Assembly: GCF_001976065.1 (NCBI RefSeq)
Contig: NZ_MNAH01000005.1
Coordinates: 353,929 to 399,754, forward strand
Length of the DNA stretch: 45,826 nucleotides
Origin: Pseudomonas putida
GTDB taxonomy: Bacteria > Pseudomonadota > Gammaproteobacteria > Pseudomonadales > Pseudomonadaceae
Direction: 5' to 3'
Each line of letters begins with the position of its first letter. Position 1 is the stretch's first letter. The position numbers and the translations under genes are program-made. Below the pieces are notes generated by a model. The model saw only the letters and a list, made by a program, of their open reading frames with translations. It did no database searches and had not been told where the DNA came from. This document shows, piece after piece, positions 1 to 8,479 of the stretch.

Positions 1-170
1 TCTTCCAGGCCGAGCACGCTGGTGCCCTTGATGCTGTCGGGGATGACGCTGGCGCTCAGATCCTGGAGGGAGTCGAAACCGAGGGTGTTGAGCATGGCCT
101 GCTCGTCACCGGCGCGGGGGCCGATGTGGCGGGCGATGAATTCGTTGGCGGTGCTGAGATTAATCGTCAT
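1..170 (-). CDS. gcvP: glycine dehydrogenase (decarboxylating), GcvP, N-terminal part only
   Basis: The minus strand reads MTINLSTANEFIARHIGPR and continues off the left edge, so only the first 56 or so residues are visible. This matches the N-terminus of the pyridoxal-phosphate P-protein of the glycine cleavage system, which decarboxylates glycine and passes the aminomethyl group to the lipoyl arm of GcvH. The start codon is ATG at 168-170, 10 bp downstream of the gcvH stop, so the two genes form an operon. The catalytic PLP lysine lies outside the window. The identification rests on a short N-terminus plus the neighbour gcvH. Confidence 0.85.
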   Translation of the reverse strand, partial: MTINLSTANEFIARHIGPRAGDEQAMLNTLGFDSLQDLSASVIPDSIKGTSVLGLE

Positions 171-180
171 GGCGGGTTCC

Positions 181-564
181 TCAGGCTTCGGCTTGGGCTT
201 TGATCAGGCGGTCGTAGGCGTCCTGATCCAGCAGTTGGCCGACAGCGGCAGCGTCAGCGGGCTTGAAGCGGAAGAACCAGCCTTCGCCCAGCGGATCTTC
301 GTTGACCAGCTCAGGGCTGCTGTCCAGCGCCGGGTTCACTTCCAGCACTTCGCCGTCGAGTGGCATGTACACGCCGCTGGCGGCTTTTACCGATTCCACG
401 GTGGCGGCTTCAGCGCCTTTGTCGTAGGACTGCAGCTCCGGCAGTTGTACGAAAACCACGTCACCCAGGGCGTTCTGCGCGAAAGCGGTGATGCCGACTG
501 TGACGCTGCCGTCAGCTTCGGTGCGCAGCCATTCGTGATCTTCAGTAAAACGCAACTCGCTCAT
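181..564 (-). CDS. gcvH: glycine cleavage system H protein
   Basis: This 127-residue protein has the normal length for H protein. It carries the lipoyl-attachment motif ATVESVKAAS, in which K60 should be lipoylated and shuttle the aminomethyl intermediate between the P and T proteins. It is the first gene of the operon, followed by gcvP. A sigma-54 type promoter and three enhancer-like repeats lie just upstream, and a GcsR-type activator gene is next. In P. aeruginosa GcsR induces the equivalent operon in response to glycine. The same control is inferred here from the sites and the gene. Confidence 0.95.
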   Translation of the reverse strand: MSELRFTEDHEWLRTEADGSVTVGITAFAQNALGDVVFVQLPELQSYDKGAEAATVESVKAASGVYMPLDGEVLEVNPALDSSPELVNEDPLGEGWFFRFKPADAAAVGQLLDQDAYDRLIKAQAEA

Positions 565-644
565 GGAAACTCCTAAGGGGCCAGACTCGTCTGGTGGACG
601 CGATTGAATGCTTGGGCAATGCCCTGGTTTATGCAGGGTTACTA

Positions 645-660
645 AGCAAGAACGCGGCCA
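645..660 (-). promoter_or_regulatory. sigma-54 promoter of gcvH-gcvP
   Basis: The minus strand reads TGGCCGCGTTCTTGCT, with GG and GC dinucleotides separated by exactly 10 bp, as required for a -24/-12 promoter. It lies about 80 bp upstream of the gcvH start. The adjacent gcsR encodes a GAFTGA-containing sigma-54 activator, which supports the call. Confidence 0.75.
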
Positions 661-724
661 ATGTTGTTTTATTGTTTTAAATCAACAGGTTGCGATAATT
701 CACGGCGCAACTGAATTCGCAGGC

Positions 725-842
725 TGTAGCGATATCGCTACAGAGGCGGCAGAAGAAAAAAGCTGAAGTGGATCAAAGCCTTGCGCAGGGCCGTTAGAAG
801 AGGGGTGTAGCGATATCGTTCCGCTGTAGCGCTTTCAGTACA
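725..842 (-). promoter_or_regulatory. three 18-bp GcsR-type activator sites
   Basis: There are three repeats of the form TGTAGCG-N4-seven bases. They lie at 725-742 (a perfect palindrome, within a 20-bp palindrome at 724-743), 806-823 (right half CGTTCCG) and 825-842 (right half CAGTACA). They lie about 65-195 bp upstream of the sigma-54 promoter, suitable for DNA-looping activation. The known GcsR site of P. aeruginosa, as I recall it, is TGTAACG-N4-CGTTCCG. The second site matches it in 13 of 14 specified positions. Binding by the adjacent GcsR is inferred. Confidence 0.75.
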
Positions 843-888
843 GGTGGAGGTCGTTTTTGGAGTGAAATTTCCGGGCCGGACTCAAACC

Positions 889-988
889 TGTGGGAGCGGG
901 CTTGCTCGCGAAGGCAGACCAGTCAATTCATCTGTGAATGACACACTGCCTTCGTCGGAACGCCGCCCGGACCAAGCCCGCTCCCACA
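889..988. repeat. REP doublet, class A
   Basis: Two outward-facing copies of TGTGGGAGCGGGCTTG lie in inverted orientation. The left copy continues into CTCGCGAAGGC and the right copy into a degenerate CGGGCGGCG arm. It is one of ten REP pairs in this window and separates gcvH from gcsR. Confidence 0.85.
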
Positions 989-1001
989 TTTGACCGAGCG
1001 G

Positions 1002-2510
1002 TCAGGGCTTATTAGGAATGCCGTACTTGCGCAGTCGATGGGCGATGGCGGTGTGAGAGGTTTGCAGGCGGTTGGCCAGTTGACGGGTCGAGGGGTAGCT
1101 GACGTAGAGCTTTTCCAGCAGGGTTTTCTCGAACTCATCCATGGCCTGCTCCAGGCTGTCGACCTCCTGGTCGCTCTGGCGCGCCACCGAGGTACCGGCG
1201 ATGTCGAGGTCGCCGATGTCTACCAGGCTGCTTTCGCAAATGGCTGCCGCACGGAAGATCACGTTTTGCAGTTGCCGCACGTTGCCCGGCCAGCGGTTAC
1301 CCAACAACGCCGGATAAGTGCCCGGCGCCAGGCGGCAGACCGGGCGCTGGATCTGTGCGCAGGCCTGCTGCATGAAGTAGCGGGCCAGCAGCAGAATGTC
1401 CTGGCCCCGTTCACGCAGGGGCGGGACTTCGACATTGAGCACGTTGAGGCGGTAGAACAGGTCTTCGCGGAACAAGCCTTCGCTGACCATTTTTTCCAGG
1501 TCACGGTGGGTGGCGCTGAGGATCCGCACATTGACCTTGACCTCACGATCGCCGCCGACCCGACGGAAGCTGCCATCGTTGAGGAAGCGCAGCAACTTGG
1601 CCTGCAAGTAGGGTGACATCTCGCCGATCTCGTCGAGAAACACCGTGCCCTGGTTGGCCAGTTCCATCAGCCCCGGCTTGCCGCCCCGTTGCGCGCCGGT
1701 GAAGGCACCAGGGGCGTAGCCGAACAGTTCGCTTTCGGCGAGGTTCTCCGGCAATGCCGCGCAATTCAAGGCCAAAAATGGTGAGCTGTGCCGTGCACTG
1801 ATGGCGTGGCAAGCCCGCGCCACCAGTTCCTTGCCGGTGCCGGTTTCGCCCTGGATCAACAGGGGCGCATCGAGTGCCGCCACCCGTTGCGCTCGGACCT
1901 TGAGCGTGCGAATCACGGGTGATTCACCGAGCAGCGCATCAAATCCTTCGGCGTGATCGTGGTGCAGGGCCGACAGGCGTTCACCGATGCGGTTGGGTTG
2001 ATACAGGGTGAGCAGGGCGCCAGCGTCGGTGATCGGCGTGGCGTCCAGCAACAACGTCTGGCCGTTGACGGTAATTTCCCGCAGCGGCAGGCGAAAACCC
2101 TGTTCGAGCAAGGCATCGAGCAGCGCCGGGTCGGCAAACAGGTCGGCGACACTTTCACCGGCCGGTTCGCGACCATACAGGGCGATCAATGCCGGGTTGG
2201 CCAGCAGTACCTTGCCGGCGCTGTCCAGCGCCAGCACCGGGTCGGTCATCGCCGCGAGCAGCGCATCGAGCTGCAGGTGCCGGCGCTGGCCGGGAAGAAT
2301 ATCGACCACGGTCATCGCCTGCACGCCACGGACGCTCAGCAGCGCATCGCGCAGTTCCTCGAGCACTTGCGGACTCAGGGTTGGCGCATCGATGTAGACG
2401 TTGGGCGGGACCATTTCCACCGCATCCAGGTTGAGGTTGCGTCCACCGAGCAGGGCCAGGACTTCCTGGGTGATGCCGACTCGATCGATGAAGCTGACGT
2501 GGATACGCAT
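1002..2510 (-). CDS. gcsR: sigma-54-dependent TyrR-like activator of glycine cleavage, GcsR
   Basis: This 502-residue protein has the TyrR layout. An ACT-like N-terminal domain spans about residues 1-75, a PAS-like domain about 78-190, an AAA+ domain about 195-425, and a C-terminal helix-turn-helix about 475-498. Walker A is GETGTGKE (221-228). The GAFTGA loop (268-273) that contacts sigma-54 is intact, unlike E. coli TyrR, so it should activate sigma-54 promoters. It lies upstream of gcvH on the same strand, and three repeats plus a -24/-12 promoter lie between the two genes. Glycine as the signal is inferred from P. aeruginosa GcsR; a phenylalanine or tyrosine regulator of the same family is the main alternative. 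Confidence 0.9.
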   Translation of the reverse strand: MRIHVSFIDRVGITQEVLALLGGRNLNLDAVEMVPPNVYIDAPTLSPQVLEELRDALLSVRGVQAMTVVDILPGQRRHLQLDALLAAMTDPVLALDSAGKVLLANPALIALYGREPAGESVADLFADPALLDALLEQGFRLPLREITVNGQTLLLDATPITDAGALLTLYQPNRIGERLSALHHDHAEGFDALLGESPVIRTLKVRAQRVAALDAPLLIQGETGTGKELVARACHAISARHSSPFLALNCAALPENLAESELFGYAPGAFTGAQRGGKPGLMELANQGTVFLDEIGEMSPYLQAKLLRFLNDGSFRRVGGDREVKVNVRILSATHRDLEKMVSEGLFREDLFYRLNVLNVEVPPLRERGQDILLLARYFMQQACAQIQRPVCRLAPGTYPALLGNRWPGNVRQLQNVIFRAAAICESSLVDIGDLDIAGTSVARQSDQEVDSLEQAMDEFEKTLLEKLYVSYPSTRQLANRLQTSHTAIAHRLRKYGIPNKP

Positions 2511-2610
2511 GGGGCGGTTTTGGGTTCTGGCGTGCGGAGGGTGGCAAGTATGCCTTGGAGCAAGCGAATGATGAAATCCTGCGCGGGATTTCAGCGTGGC
2601 GAGGTCCCCT

Positions 2611-2714
2611 TGTGGGAGCGAGCCTGCTCCGGGCGGCGTTCCGACGAAGGCGTCGTGTCAGGCAACGTGGATGGCGACTGACACACCGCTTTCGCGAGCA
2701 GGCTCGCTCCCACA
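2611..2714. repeat. REP doublet, class A
   Basis: Inverted copies of TGTGGGAGCGAGCCTGCT face outward between the DUF5064 gene and gcsR. The left arm carries the CCGGGCGGCG variant and the right arm the CGCGAGCAGG variant. Confidence 0.85.
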
Positions 2715-2748
2715 GTGGTTTGGATTGACCCCAGAATGTTTGTTCGGG

Positions 2749-3111
2749 TTATTCGAAGTGCTCGGGATTCACCGCGTCGCCGGACTTCATATTCAACTGC
2801 TGCCGGATGTCTTCGAACATCAAGTCGTAATGCTTGTGCACCGAGCCGATCTGGCTGTGGGTTTTCGGGATTCCGTACTTCTCGGCAATTCTCGTCACAT
2901 CCCTGGCAAAGTTGTAGGCCTCTTCCTTGGGCAGGAAGAAGGGCTCTGACATGTCCTTGCCCTGAATGCTGCCATGCATGGTGAACTGGATGCCTTTTTC
3001 ACCTTTGTCATTCTTGCTGACTTCATAGTCGAGGTGCACGTTGTAGCTGACATCGTCCGGTGTCAGCGCATGACGCTCAATGTGCAAGTGACCTGGCTCA
3101 AACTGTGCCAT
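2749..3111 (-). CDS. DUF5064 family protein, last gene of the arc operon
   Basis: This 120-residue soluble protein begins MAQFEPGHLHIERHAL and has no signal peptide or membrane segment. I recognise it as a small Pseudomonas family (DUF5064) with no established function. Its start lies 12 bp after the arcC stop on the same strand, so it is very probably cotranscribed with arcDABC and induced at low oxygen. The protein is rich in His, Asp and Glu, but no catalytic motif is visible. Confidence 0.75.
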   Translation of the reverse strand: MAQFEPGHLHIERHALTPDDVSYNVHLDYEVSKNDKGEKGIQFTMHGSIQGKDMSEPFFLPKEEAYNFARDVTRIAEKYGIPKTHSQIGSVHKHYDLMFEDIRQQLNMKSGDAVNPEHFE

Positions 3112-3123
3112 GGGCGTCTCTCC

Positions 3124-4053
3124 TTACAAGTAGGTAATGCCAGGTGTCGCCGTGCTGATGCGCGTGCCGGCCGTGCCCTGGACGATCGCTTCGATATCCG
3201 CGAGTGAGCCGATCACCGCGACCTTTCCAGTATGGCGCGCGAATTCGCAGGCTGCCTGCACTTTCGGTCCCATGGAGCCGGCGGCAAAGCCGAGCTTTTC
3301 CATTTCGTCCGGGTGCGCCTGGGAGATGCTCTTCTGGGTCGGTTTGCCGAAGTCGATGAACGCAGCGCTGACGTCGGTGGCGATCACCAGCAGGTCAGCT
3401 TCAAGCTGTTCGGCCAGCAGCGCCGAGCACAGGTCCTTGTCGATCACCGCTTCGACGCCTTCAAGCTTGCCGGGTGCGGTGTACATGGTGGGGATGCCGC
3501 CACCGCCAGCACAGATCACAATGCTGCCTTTTTCCAGCAGCCACTTGATCGGACGGATTTCGAAGATGCGCTTGGGTTTGGGGCTGGCGACCACGCGGCG
3601 ATATTTGTCGCCATCGGGGGCAATCGCCCAGCCCTTTTCAGCGGCGAGTTTTTCGGCTTCGGCCTTGGAGTAGACCGGGCCGATGGGTTTGGTCGGGTTC
3701 TGGAAGGCCGGGTCGTTGGCATCGACTTCGACCTGGGTCAGGAGGGTGGCGAAGGGCACTTCGAAGTCCAGCAGATTGCCCAGTTCCTGTTCGATGATGT
3801 AGCCGATCATGCCTTCGGTTTCGGCGCCGAGCACGTCCAGCGGGTAAGGTGACACCGAGGTGTAGGCCGCCGCTTGCAGCGACAGCAGGCCGACTTGCGG
3901 GCCATTGCCATGGGCGATGACCAGTTGGTTGCCGGCATGAATCTTGGCGATCTGCTCGGTGGCGATCCGGATGTTGGCGCGCTGGTTATCCGCGGTCATG
4001 GGTTCACCCCGGCGGAGCAGGGCGTTACCGCCCAGAGCAACGACGATACGCAT
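3124..4053 (-). CDS. arcC: carbamate kinase
   Basis: This 309-residue protein starts MRIVVALGGNALLRRGEP, the ATP-binding N-terminus of carbamate kinases. It transfers phosphate from carbamoyl phosphate to ADP, the ATP-yielding last step of the arginine deiminase pathway. I chose ATG 4051-4053 over the upstream in-frame extension because family members start here, an AGAAGGAC ribosome site precedes it, and the extension would run through a REP element. It is separated from arcB by 190 bp containing that REP pair. Confidence 0.95.
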   Translation of the reverse strand: MRIVVALGGNALLRRGEPMTADNQRANIRIATEQIAKIHAGNQLVIAHGNGPQVGLLSLQAAAYTSVSPYPLDVLGAETEGMIGYIIEQELGNLLDFEVPFATLLTQVEVDANDPAFQNPTKPIGPVYSKAEAEKLAAEKGWAIAPDGDKYRRVVASPKPKRIFEIRPIKWLLEKGSIVICAGGGGIPTMYTAPGKLEGVEAVIDKDLCSALLAEQLEADLLVIATDVSAAFIDFGKPTQKSISQAHPDEMEKLGFAAGSMGPKVQAACEFARHTGKVAVIGSLADIEAIVQGTAGTRISTATPGITYL

Positions 4054-4117
4054 GGTGCATGTCCTTCTAAACAAAGAGTTTGCAAGCAACGCGGTCTCCC
4101 GGTTGGAATCGGGCCAG

Positions 4118-4207
4118 TGTGGGAGCGGGCTTGCTCGCGAATGCGGTTTATCAGGAAACAATGATGTCGACTGACACACCGCTTTCGCGAGCAAGCCCGC
4201 TCCCACA
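4118..4207. repeat. REP doublet, class A, between arcB and arcC
   Basis: Inverted copies of TGTGGGAGCGGGCTTGCT-CGCGAA face outward and fill about half of the arcB-arcC gap. Both arms can form stable stems in the mRNA of the operon. Confidence 0.85.
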
Positions 4208-4243
4208 TTGACCCTGTTCCTTCAGTGGGAGCCGGGTCGGTCT

Positions 4244-5254
4244 TTAGAGGTCAGCCAAGGTCGACACCAGAATCGCCTTGATCGTGTGCATGCGATTCTC
4301 CGCTTGCTCGAAGGCGATGCAGGCCGGCGACTCGAACACGTCATCGGTCACTTCGATGCCGTTCTTCAGGTTTGGGTACTGCTCGGCAATCTGCTTGCCG
4401 ACCTTGGTGTCGCTGTTGTGGAACGCCGGCAGGCAGTGCATGAACTTGGTGCGCGGGTTGCCGGTGGCTTTCATCAGTTCGGCATTCACCTGGTACGGCA
4501 GCAGTTGCTGGATGCGCTCGGCCCAGGCTTCGACCGGTTCGCCCATGGAGACCCAGACGTCGGTGTGGATGAAGTCCACGCCCTTGACCGCCGCTTTCGG
4601 GTCTTCGGTGAGGGTGATGCGCGCACCGCTTTCTTCGCCGTACTTCTTGCAGCGGGCCACCAGGTCGTCCAGCGGCCACAGGGCTTTCGGCGCGCAGATG
4701 CGCACGTCCATCCCGAGTTTGGCGCCGATCAGCAGCAGCGAATTACCCATGTTGTTACGCGCATCCCCAAGGTAGGCGTAGCTGATTTCGTGGATCGGTT
4801 TGTCGGCGTTTTCACGCATGGTCAGCACGTCGGCGATCATTTGCGTCGGGTGATATTCATCGGTCAGGCCGTTGAACACCGGCACGCCGGCAAACTTGGC
4901 CAGCTCCTCGACGATTTCCTGCTTGAAGCCACGGTACTCGATGGCGTCGTACATGCGCCCCAGCACCCGGGCGGTGTCCTTCATGCTTTCCTTGTGGCCG
5001 ATCTGCGAGGAGTTCGGGTCGATGTAGGTAACGTTGGCACCCTGGTCATAGGCCGCGACTTCGAACGCACAGCGGGTGCGGGTCGAGGTTTTTTCGAAGA
5101 TCAGCGCGATGTTGTTGCCCTTGAGGTGTTGCTGTTCGGTGCCGGTGTATTTGGCGCGCTTGAGATCGCGTGACAGGTCGAGCAGGTAGCGCAATTCGCG
5201 AGGGGTGTGGTGTTCCAGGCTCAGCAGATTGCGGTTATGGATATTGAACGCCAT
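4244..5254 (-). CDS. arcB: catabolic ornithine carbamoyltransferase
   Basis: This 336-residue enzyme performs phosphorolysis of citrulline to ornithine and carbamoyl phosphate. Family signatures are intact: STRTR (57-61, carbamoyl phosphate binding), HPTQ (135-138) and HCLPAFH near the C-terminus. The start MAFNIHNRN matches catabolic OTCs of pseudomonads, and an AGGAGATCC ribosome site lies upstream. It sits 68 bp after arcA. Its place between arcA and arcC indicates the catabolic rather than the biosynthetic (argF) enzyme. Confidence 0.95.
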   Translation of the reverse strand: MAFNIHNRNLLSLEHHTPRELRYLLDLSRDLKRAKYTGTEQQHLKGNNIALIFEKTSTRTRCAFEVAAYDQGANVTYIDPNSSQIGHKESMKDTARVLGRMYDAIEYRGFKQEIVEELAKFAGVPVFNGLTDEYHPTQMIADVLTMRENADKPIHEISYAYLGDARNNMGNSLLLIGAKLGMDVRICAPKALWPLDDLVARCKKYGEESGARITLTEDPKAAVKGVDFIHTDVWVSMGEPVEAWAERIQQLLPYQVNAELMKATGNPRTKFMHCLPAFHNSDTKVGKQIAEQYPNLKNGIEVTDDVFESPACIAFEQAENRMHTIKAILVSTLADL

Positions 5255-5322
5255 TTTGGATCTCCTAAGGTGTCGGGTATCCCGTTGGCCCGCACAGGTT
5301 CGCGCGGGCCAACGCTGATGGG

Positions 5323-6579
5323 TTAGTAGTCGATCGGATCGCGGATGATCGGGCAGGTCATGCAGTGGCCGCCGCCGCGACCGCGACCGAGTTCGCCGGC
5401 GCTGATAGTGATGACCTCCACCCCGGCCTTGCGCAGCAGGGTGTTGGTGTAGGTATTGCGGTCGTAGCCGATGACCACGCCGGGCTCTACGGCGACCACG
5501 TTGTTGCCGTCGTCCCATTGCTCGCGTTCGGCGGCGAAGCTGTTGCCGCCGGTTTCGACGACGCGCAGGGCCTTGAGGTTGAGGGCCTGGGCCACGGTGT
5601 CGAGGAAGTTGGTTTCTTCGCGGCGGATGTCGATGCCACCGGGTTTGCTTTCATCGGGGCGCAGGGTGAAGGCGACGATCTGGTTCACCACTTCCGGGAA
5701 GATGGTCACCACATCGCGGTCGCAGAAACTGAACACGGTGTCCAGGTGCATCGCCGCTCGGGATTTCGGCAGGCCGGCGACAATGACTTTCTCCACTGCT
5801 TTGTTCTTGAACAGGCTGACTGCCAGTTGGCCGATGGCCTGGCGCGAGGAGCGTTCGCCCATGCCAATCAACACCACGCCGTTGCCAATCGGCATCACGT
5901 CGCCGCCTTCAAGGGTTGAGCTGCCGTGGTCCTTGTCCGGGTCGCCGTACCAGATTTCGAATTCGGCGTTGGTGAACTGCGGGTGGAACTTGTAGATGGC
6001 GGTGGTCAGCAGGGTTTCCTGGCGACGCGCCGGCCAGTACATCGGGTTGAGCGTGACGCCACCATAGATCCAGCAGGTGGTGTCGCGGGTGAACTGAGTG
6101 TTGGGCAGTGGCGGCAGGATGAAGCTGGAGTGGCCGAGGAATTCTCGGAACATCTGGATGGTCTTGCCGCCGAAACTGTCCGGCAGGTCATCGGCAGAGA
6201 CACCGCCAATCAAGAACTCGGCGATGTGTCGCGGCTCCAGGCTGCGCAGCCACGAACTGGTTTCATTGATCAGGCCCAGGCCCACCGAATCGGCGGTGAT
6301 CTTGCGTTCGAGAATCCAGTCCAGGGCTTCGGGGATGGCGACGATGTCGGTCAACAGGTTGTGCATTTCCAGCACATCGACACCGCGTTCGCGCATTTTG
6401 GTGACGAAATCGAAATGGTCGCGCTTGGCCTGGGCCACCCACAACACATCATCGAACAGCAATTCGTCGCAGTTGTTCGGGGTCAGCCGCTGATGGGCCA
6501 GGCCGGGGGAGCAAACCATGACTTTGCGCAGTTTGCCGGCTTCGGAATGGACGCCGTACTTAACTTTTTCCGTGGTCAT
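5323..6579 (-). CDS. arcA: arginine deiminase
   Basis: This 418-residue cytosolic enzyme hydrolyses arginine to citrulline and ammonia, the first step of the arginine deiminase pathway. The C-terminal motif GRGRGGGHCMTCP contains the nucleophile C406, the same number as in P. aeruginosa ArcA. Length and N-terminus (MTTEKVKYGVHSEAGKLRKV) fit the family. It starts 33 bp after arcD and belongs to the same low-oxygen-induced operon. Confidence 0.97.
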   Translation of the reverse strand: MTTEKVKYGVHSEAGKLRKVMVCSPGLAHQRLTPNNCDELLFDDVLWVAQAKRDHFDFVTKMRERGVDVLEMHNLLTDIVAIPEALDWILERKITADSVGLGLINETSSWLRSLEPRHIAEFLIGGVSADDLPDSFGGKTIQMFREFLGHSSFILPPLPNTQFTRDTTCWIYGGVTLNPMYWPARRQETLLTTAIYKFHPQFTNAEFEIWYGDPDKDHGSSTLEGGDVMPIGNGVVLIGMGERSSRQAIGQLAVSLFKNKAVEKVIVAGLPKSRAAMHLDTVFSFCDRDVVTIFPEVVNQIVAFTLRPDESKPGGIDIRREETNFLDTVAQALNLKALRVVETGGNSFAAEREQWDDGNNVVAVEPGVVIGYDRNTYTNTLLRKAGVEVITISAGELGRGRGGGHCMTCPIIRDPIDY

Positions 6580-6612
6580 TTCAGTGAACCTCCAGAGGGC
6601 AAGACAGTCGTG

Positions 6613-8040
6613 TTACAGGGTCAGGAAGCCGTCGTAGAGACCGTAGGCCGCCACCAGGGCGCCGACGATCACCAGGGCGAAAATCAGCTTCTCGACGTTG
6701 GTGAAAACCGGTTTCTTGAGTTCCAGCTTGGCCTTGGCGAACAGGATCACGCCGGGCGCGTAGAGCAGGGCCGAGAGCAGCAGGTATTTGACGCCCCCGG
6801 CGTACAGCAGCCAGACCGCGTAGATCAGCGCCACCGCGCCAATGATCAGATCCTTCTGGCGCTCGCTCGCCGCGCCTTCGTAGGTTTCGCCGCGCACGGC
6901 CAACAACAGGGCGTACGCCGCCGACCACAGGTACGGCACCAGGATCATCGAGGTGGCGAGATAGATCAGCGACAGGTAGGTGCTGGCCGAGAAGAGTGTG
7001 ATGATCAGGAATATCTGCACCATGGCATTGGTCAGCCACAGGGCGTTGACCGGTACCTGGTTGGCGTTTTCCTTGCGCAGGAACGCCGGCATGGTGTGGT
7101 CCTTGGCGGCGGCGAACATGATCTCCGCGCACAGCAGCACCCAGGACAGCAGCGCACCGAGCAACGAGATGATCAGGCCGACGCTGATCAGCACCGCCCC
7201 CCACTTGCCCACCACGTGTTCCAGCACGGCGGCCATCGAAGGGTTCTGCAGCTTGGCCAGTTCCGGCTGGGTCAGGATGCCCAGCGACAGCACGTTCACC
7301 AGCACCAGAATCAGCAGCACGGTGATAAAGCCGATCACCGTGGCCTTACCCACATCGCTGCGTTTTTCCGCACGTGCCGAGAAAATGCTCGCGCCTTCGA
7401 TGCCGATGAACACCCACACGGTGACCAGCATCATGTTGCGCACCTGGTTCATCACGCTGCCCAGGTCCGGGTTCTTCAGGCCCCAGATGTCGGCGGTGAA
7501 GATCTCCAGCTTGAAGGCGAAAATCGCGATCAGCACAAACAGGATCAACGGTACGATCTTGGCGACCGTGGTCACCAGGTTGATGAACGCCGCTTCCTTG
7601 ATCCCCCGCAGCACGAGCATATGCACGGCCCACAGCAACACGGACGCGCCGACCACGGCGGCGACGGTGTTGCCTTCGCCAAACACCGGGAAGAAGTAGC
7701 CCAGGGTGCTGAACAACAGCACGAAGTAGCCAACGTTGCCCAGCCAGGCACTGATCCAGTAACCCCAGGCTGACGAGAAACCCATGTAGTCGCCGAAACC
7801 GGCCTTGGCGTAGGCGTACACCCCGCCGTCCAGGTCAGGTTTGCGGTTGGCCAGCGTCTGGAACACAAAGGCGAGGGTGAGCATGCCGACAGCGGTAATC
7901 GCCCAGCCAATCAGGATGGCGCCGACGTCAGCACTGGCCGCCATGTTCTGTGGCAAGGAAAAGATACCGCCACCAATCATCGAACCGACGACCAACGCAA
8001 CCAGTGCGCCAAGTTTCAGTTTTCCGGGGGCTTCAGACAT
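6613..8040 (-). CDS. arcD: arginine/ornithine antiporter ArcD, copy 1
   Basis: This 475-residue APC-family membrane protein has about twelve hydrophobic segments and the conserved N-terminal VGSMIGGGIFSLPQNMA. It exchanges external arginine for internal ornithine, driving the arginine deiminase pathway without energy cost. It is the first gene of arcDABC. GGAG lies 8 bases before the ATG, and an ANR-type box lies about 70 bp upstream. A close paralogue of the same length is divergently transcribed 439 bp away. Confidence 0.95.
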   Translation of the reverse strand: MSEAPGKLKLGALVALVVGSMIGGGIFSLPQNMAASADVGAILIGWAITAVGMLTLAFVFQTLANRKPDLDGGVYAYAKAGFGDYMGFSSAWGYWISAWLGNVGYFVLLFSTLGYFFPVFGEGNTVAAVVGASVLLWAVHMLVLRGIKEAAFINLVTTVAKIVPLILFVLIAIFAFKLEIFTADIWGLKNPDLGSVMNQVRNMMLVTVWVFIGIEGASIFSARAEKRSDVGKATVIGFITVLLILVLVNVLSLGILTQPELAKLQNPSMAAVLEHVVGKWGAVLISVGLIISLLGALLSWVLLCAEIMFAAAKDHTMPAFLRKENANQVPVNALWLTNAMVQIFLIITLFSASTYLSLIYLATSMILVPYLWSAAYALLLAVRGETYEGAASERQKDLIIGAVALIYAVWLLYAGGVKYLLLSALLYAPGVILFAKAKLELKKPVFTNVEKLIFALVIVGALVAAYGLYDGFLTL

Positions 8041-8479
8041 TGCATGACTCCATTGCAGGAGAAGTGAGACAACAGACTAAGTGCGTCGACCTTGCAGTCA
8101 GATGACTTAGATCAGAGAAAGTCTTCATTCCATTTTTAATAACTGAATAATTGACTTGCACATGGCTACTGCCGGCAATGCGCGTTTCAGACGCCTCGTT
8201 GAGATTGTTGGAAATTTTTCGCATTCCTTGCGATTTATGAAGCTAGTTCGTTTTTACCAATCCGCAAATTTTCCTCAAGTCTTGTCAGAATGGAAATGGC
8301 TTATAAGCTAACTTGTATAAAGCGAATGATTATATGCATTGCATTTCGTCACATTTCGCAACAAAGGGCGTTGGTTGGCGCTATCGAATAAACGTCATTA
8401 CGCTTCATTCATTTAAGTAATGCAGGTTTTTGTGACGATCTCGCGGCGACTGCCGCCCCTGGGAACGGAGACGCAGCCA
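8041..8479. other. divergent promoter region between the two arcD genes
   Basis: This AT-rich 439-bp gap separates arcD copy 1 (minus) from copy 2 (plus). It holds the ANR-type box of the arc operon near the left end and a GCTTATAAGC palindrome at 8299-8308. I could not find a convincing ANR box or ArgR site on the copy 2 side. Confidence 0.6.
8102..8115 (-). promoter_or_regulatory. ANR (FNR-type) box of arcDABC
   Basis: The minus strand reads CTGAT-CTAA-GTCAT against the consensus TTGAT-N4-ATCAA (7 of 10). The centre is 8108.5. A box at -41.5 predicts a start at about 8067, and TAGTCT at 8079-8074 fits as the -10 hexamer. This is the class II arrangement known for ANR-controlled arc operons. 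Oxygen-limited induction is inferred. Confidence 0.6.

Noticed and set aside
889..988. CRISPR-like repeat structure
   Set aside because: The repeats are inverted pairs scattered singly, typical of REP elements, with no array or spacers.
4054..4206. 51-residue extension of ArcC
   Set aside because: It is encoded by the REP element; the ATP-binding family start is at 4053.
5926..7773. Very long plus-strand open frame opposite arcA and arcD
   Set aside because: It is a GC-bias shadow of two well-supported genes; the product is rich in His, Gln and Asp and resembles no family.
8281..8321. Promoter and ArgR site for arcD copy 2 (TTGTCA, TATAAA, TGTCAG)
   Set aside because: Spacing does not fit a sigma-70 promoter or the ArgR consensus well enough.
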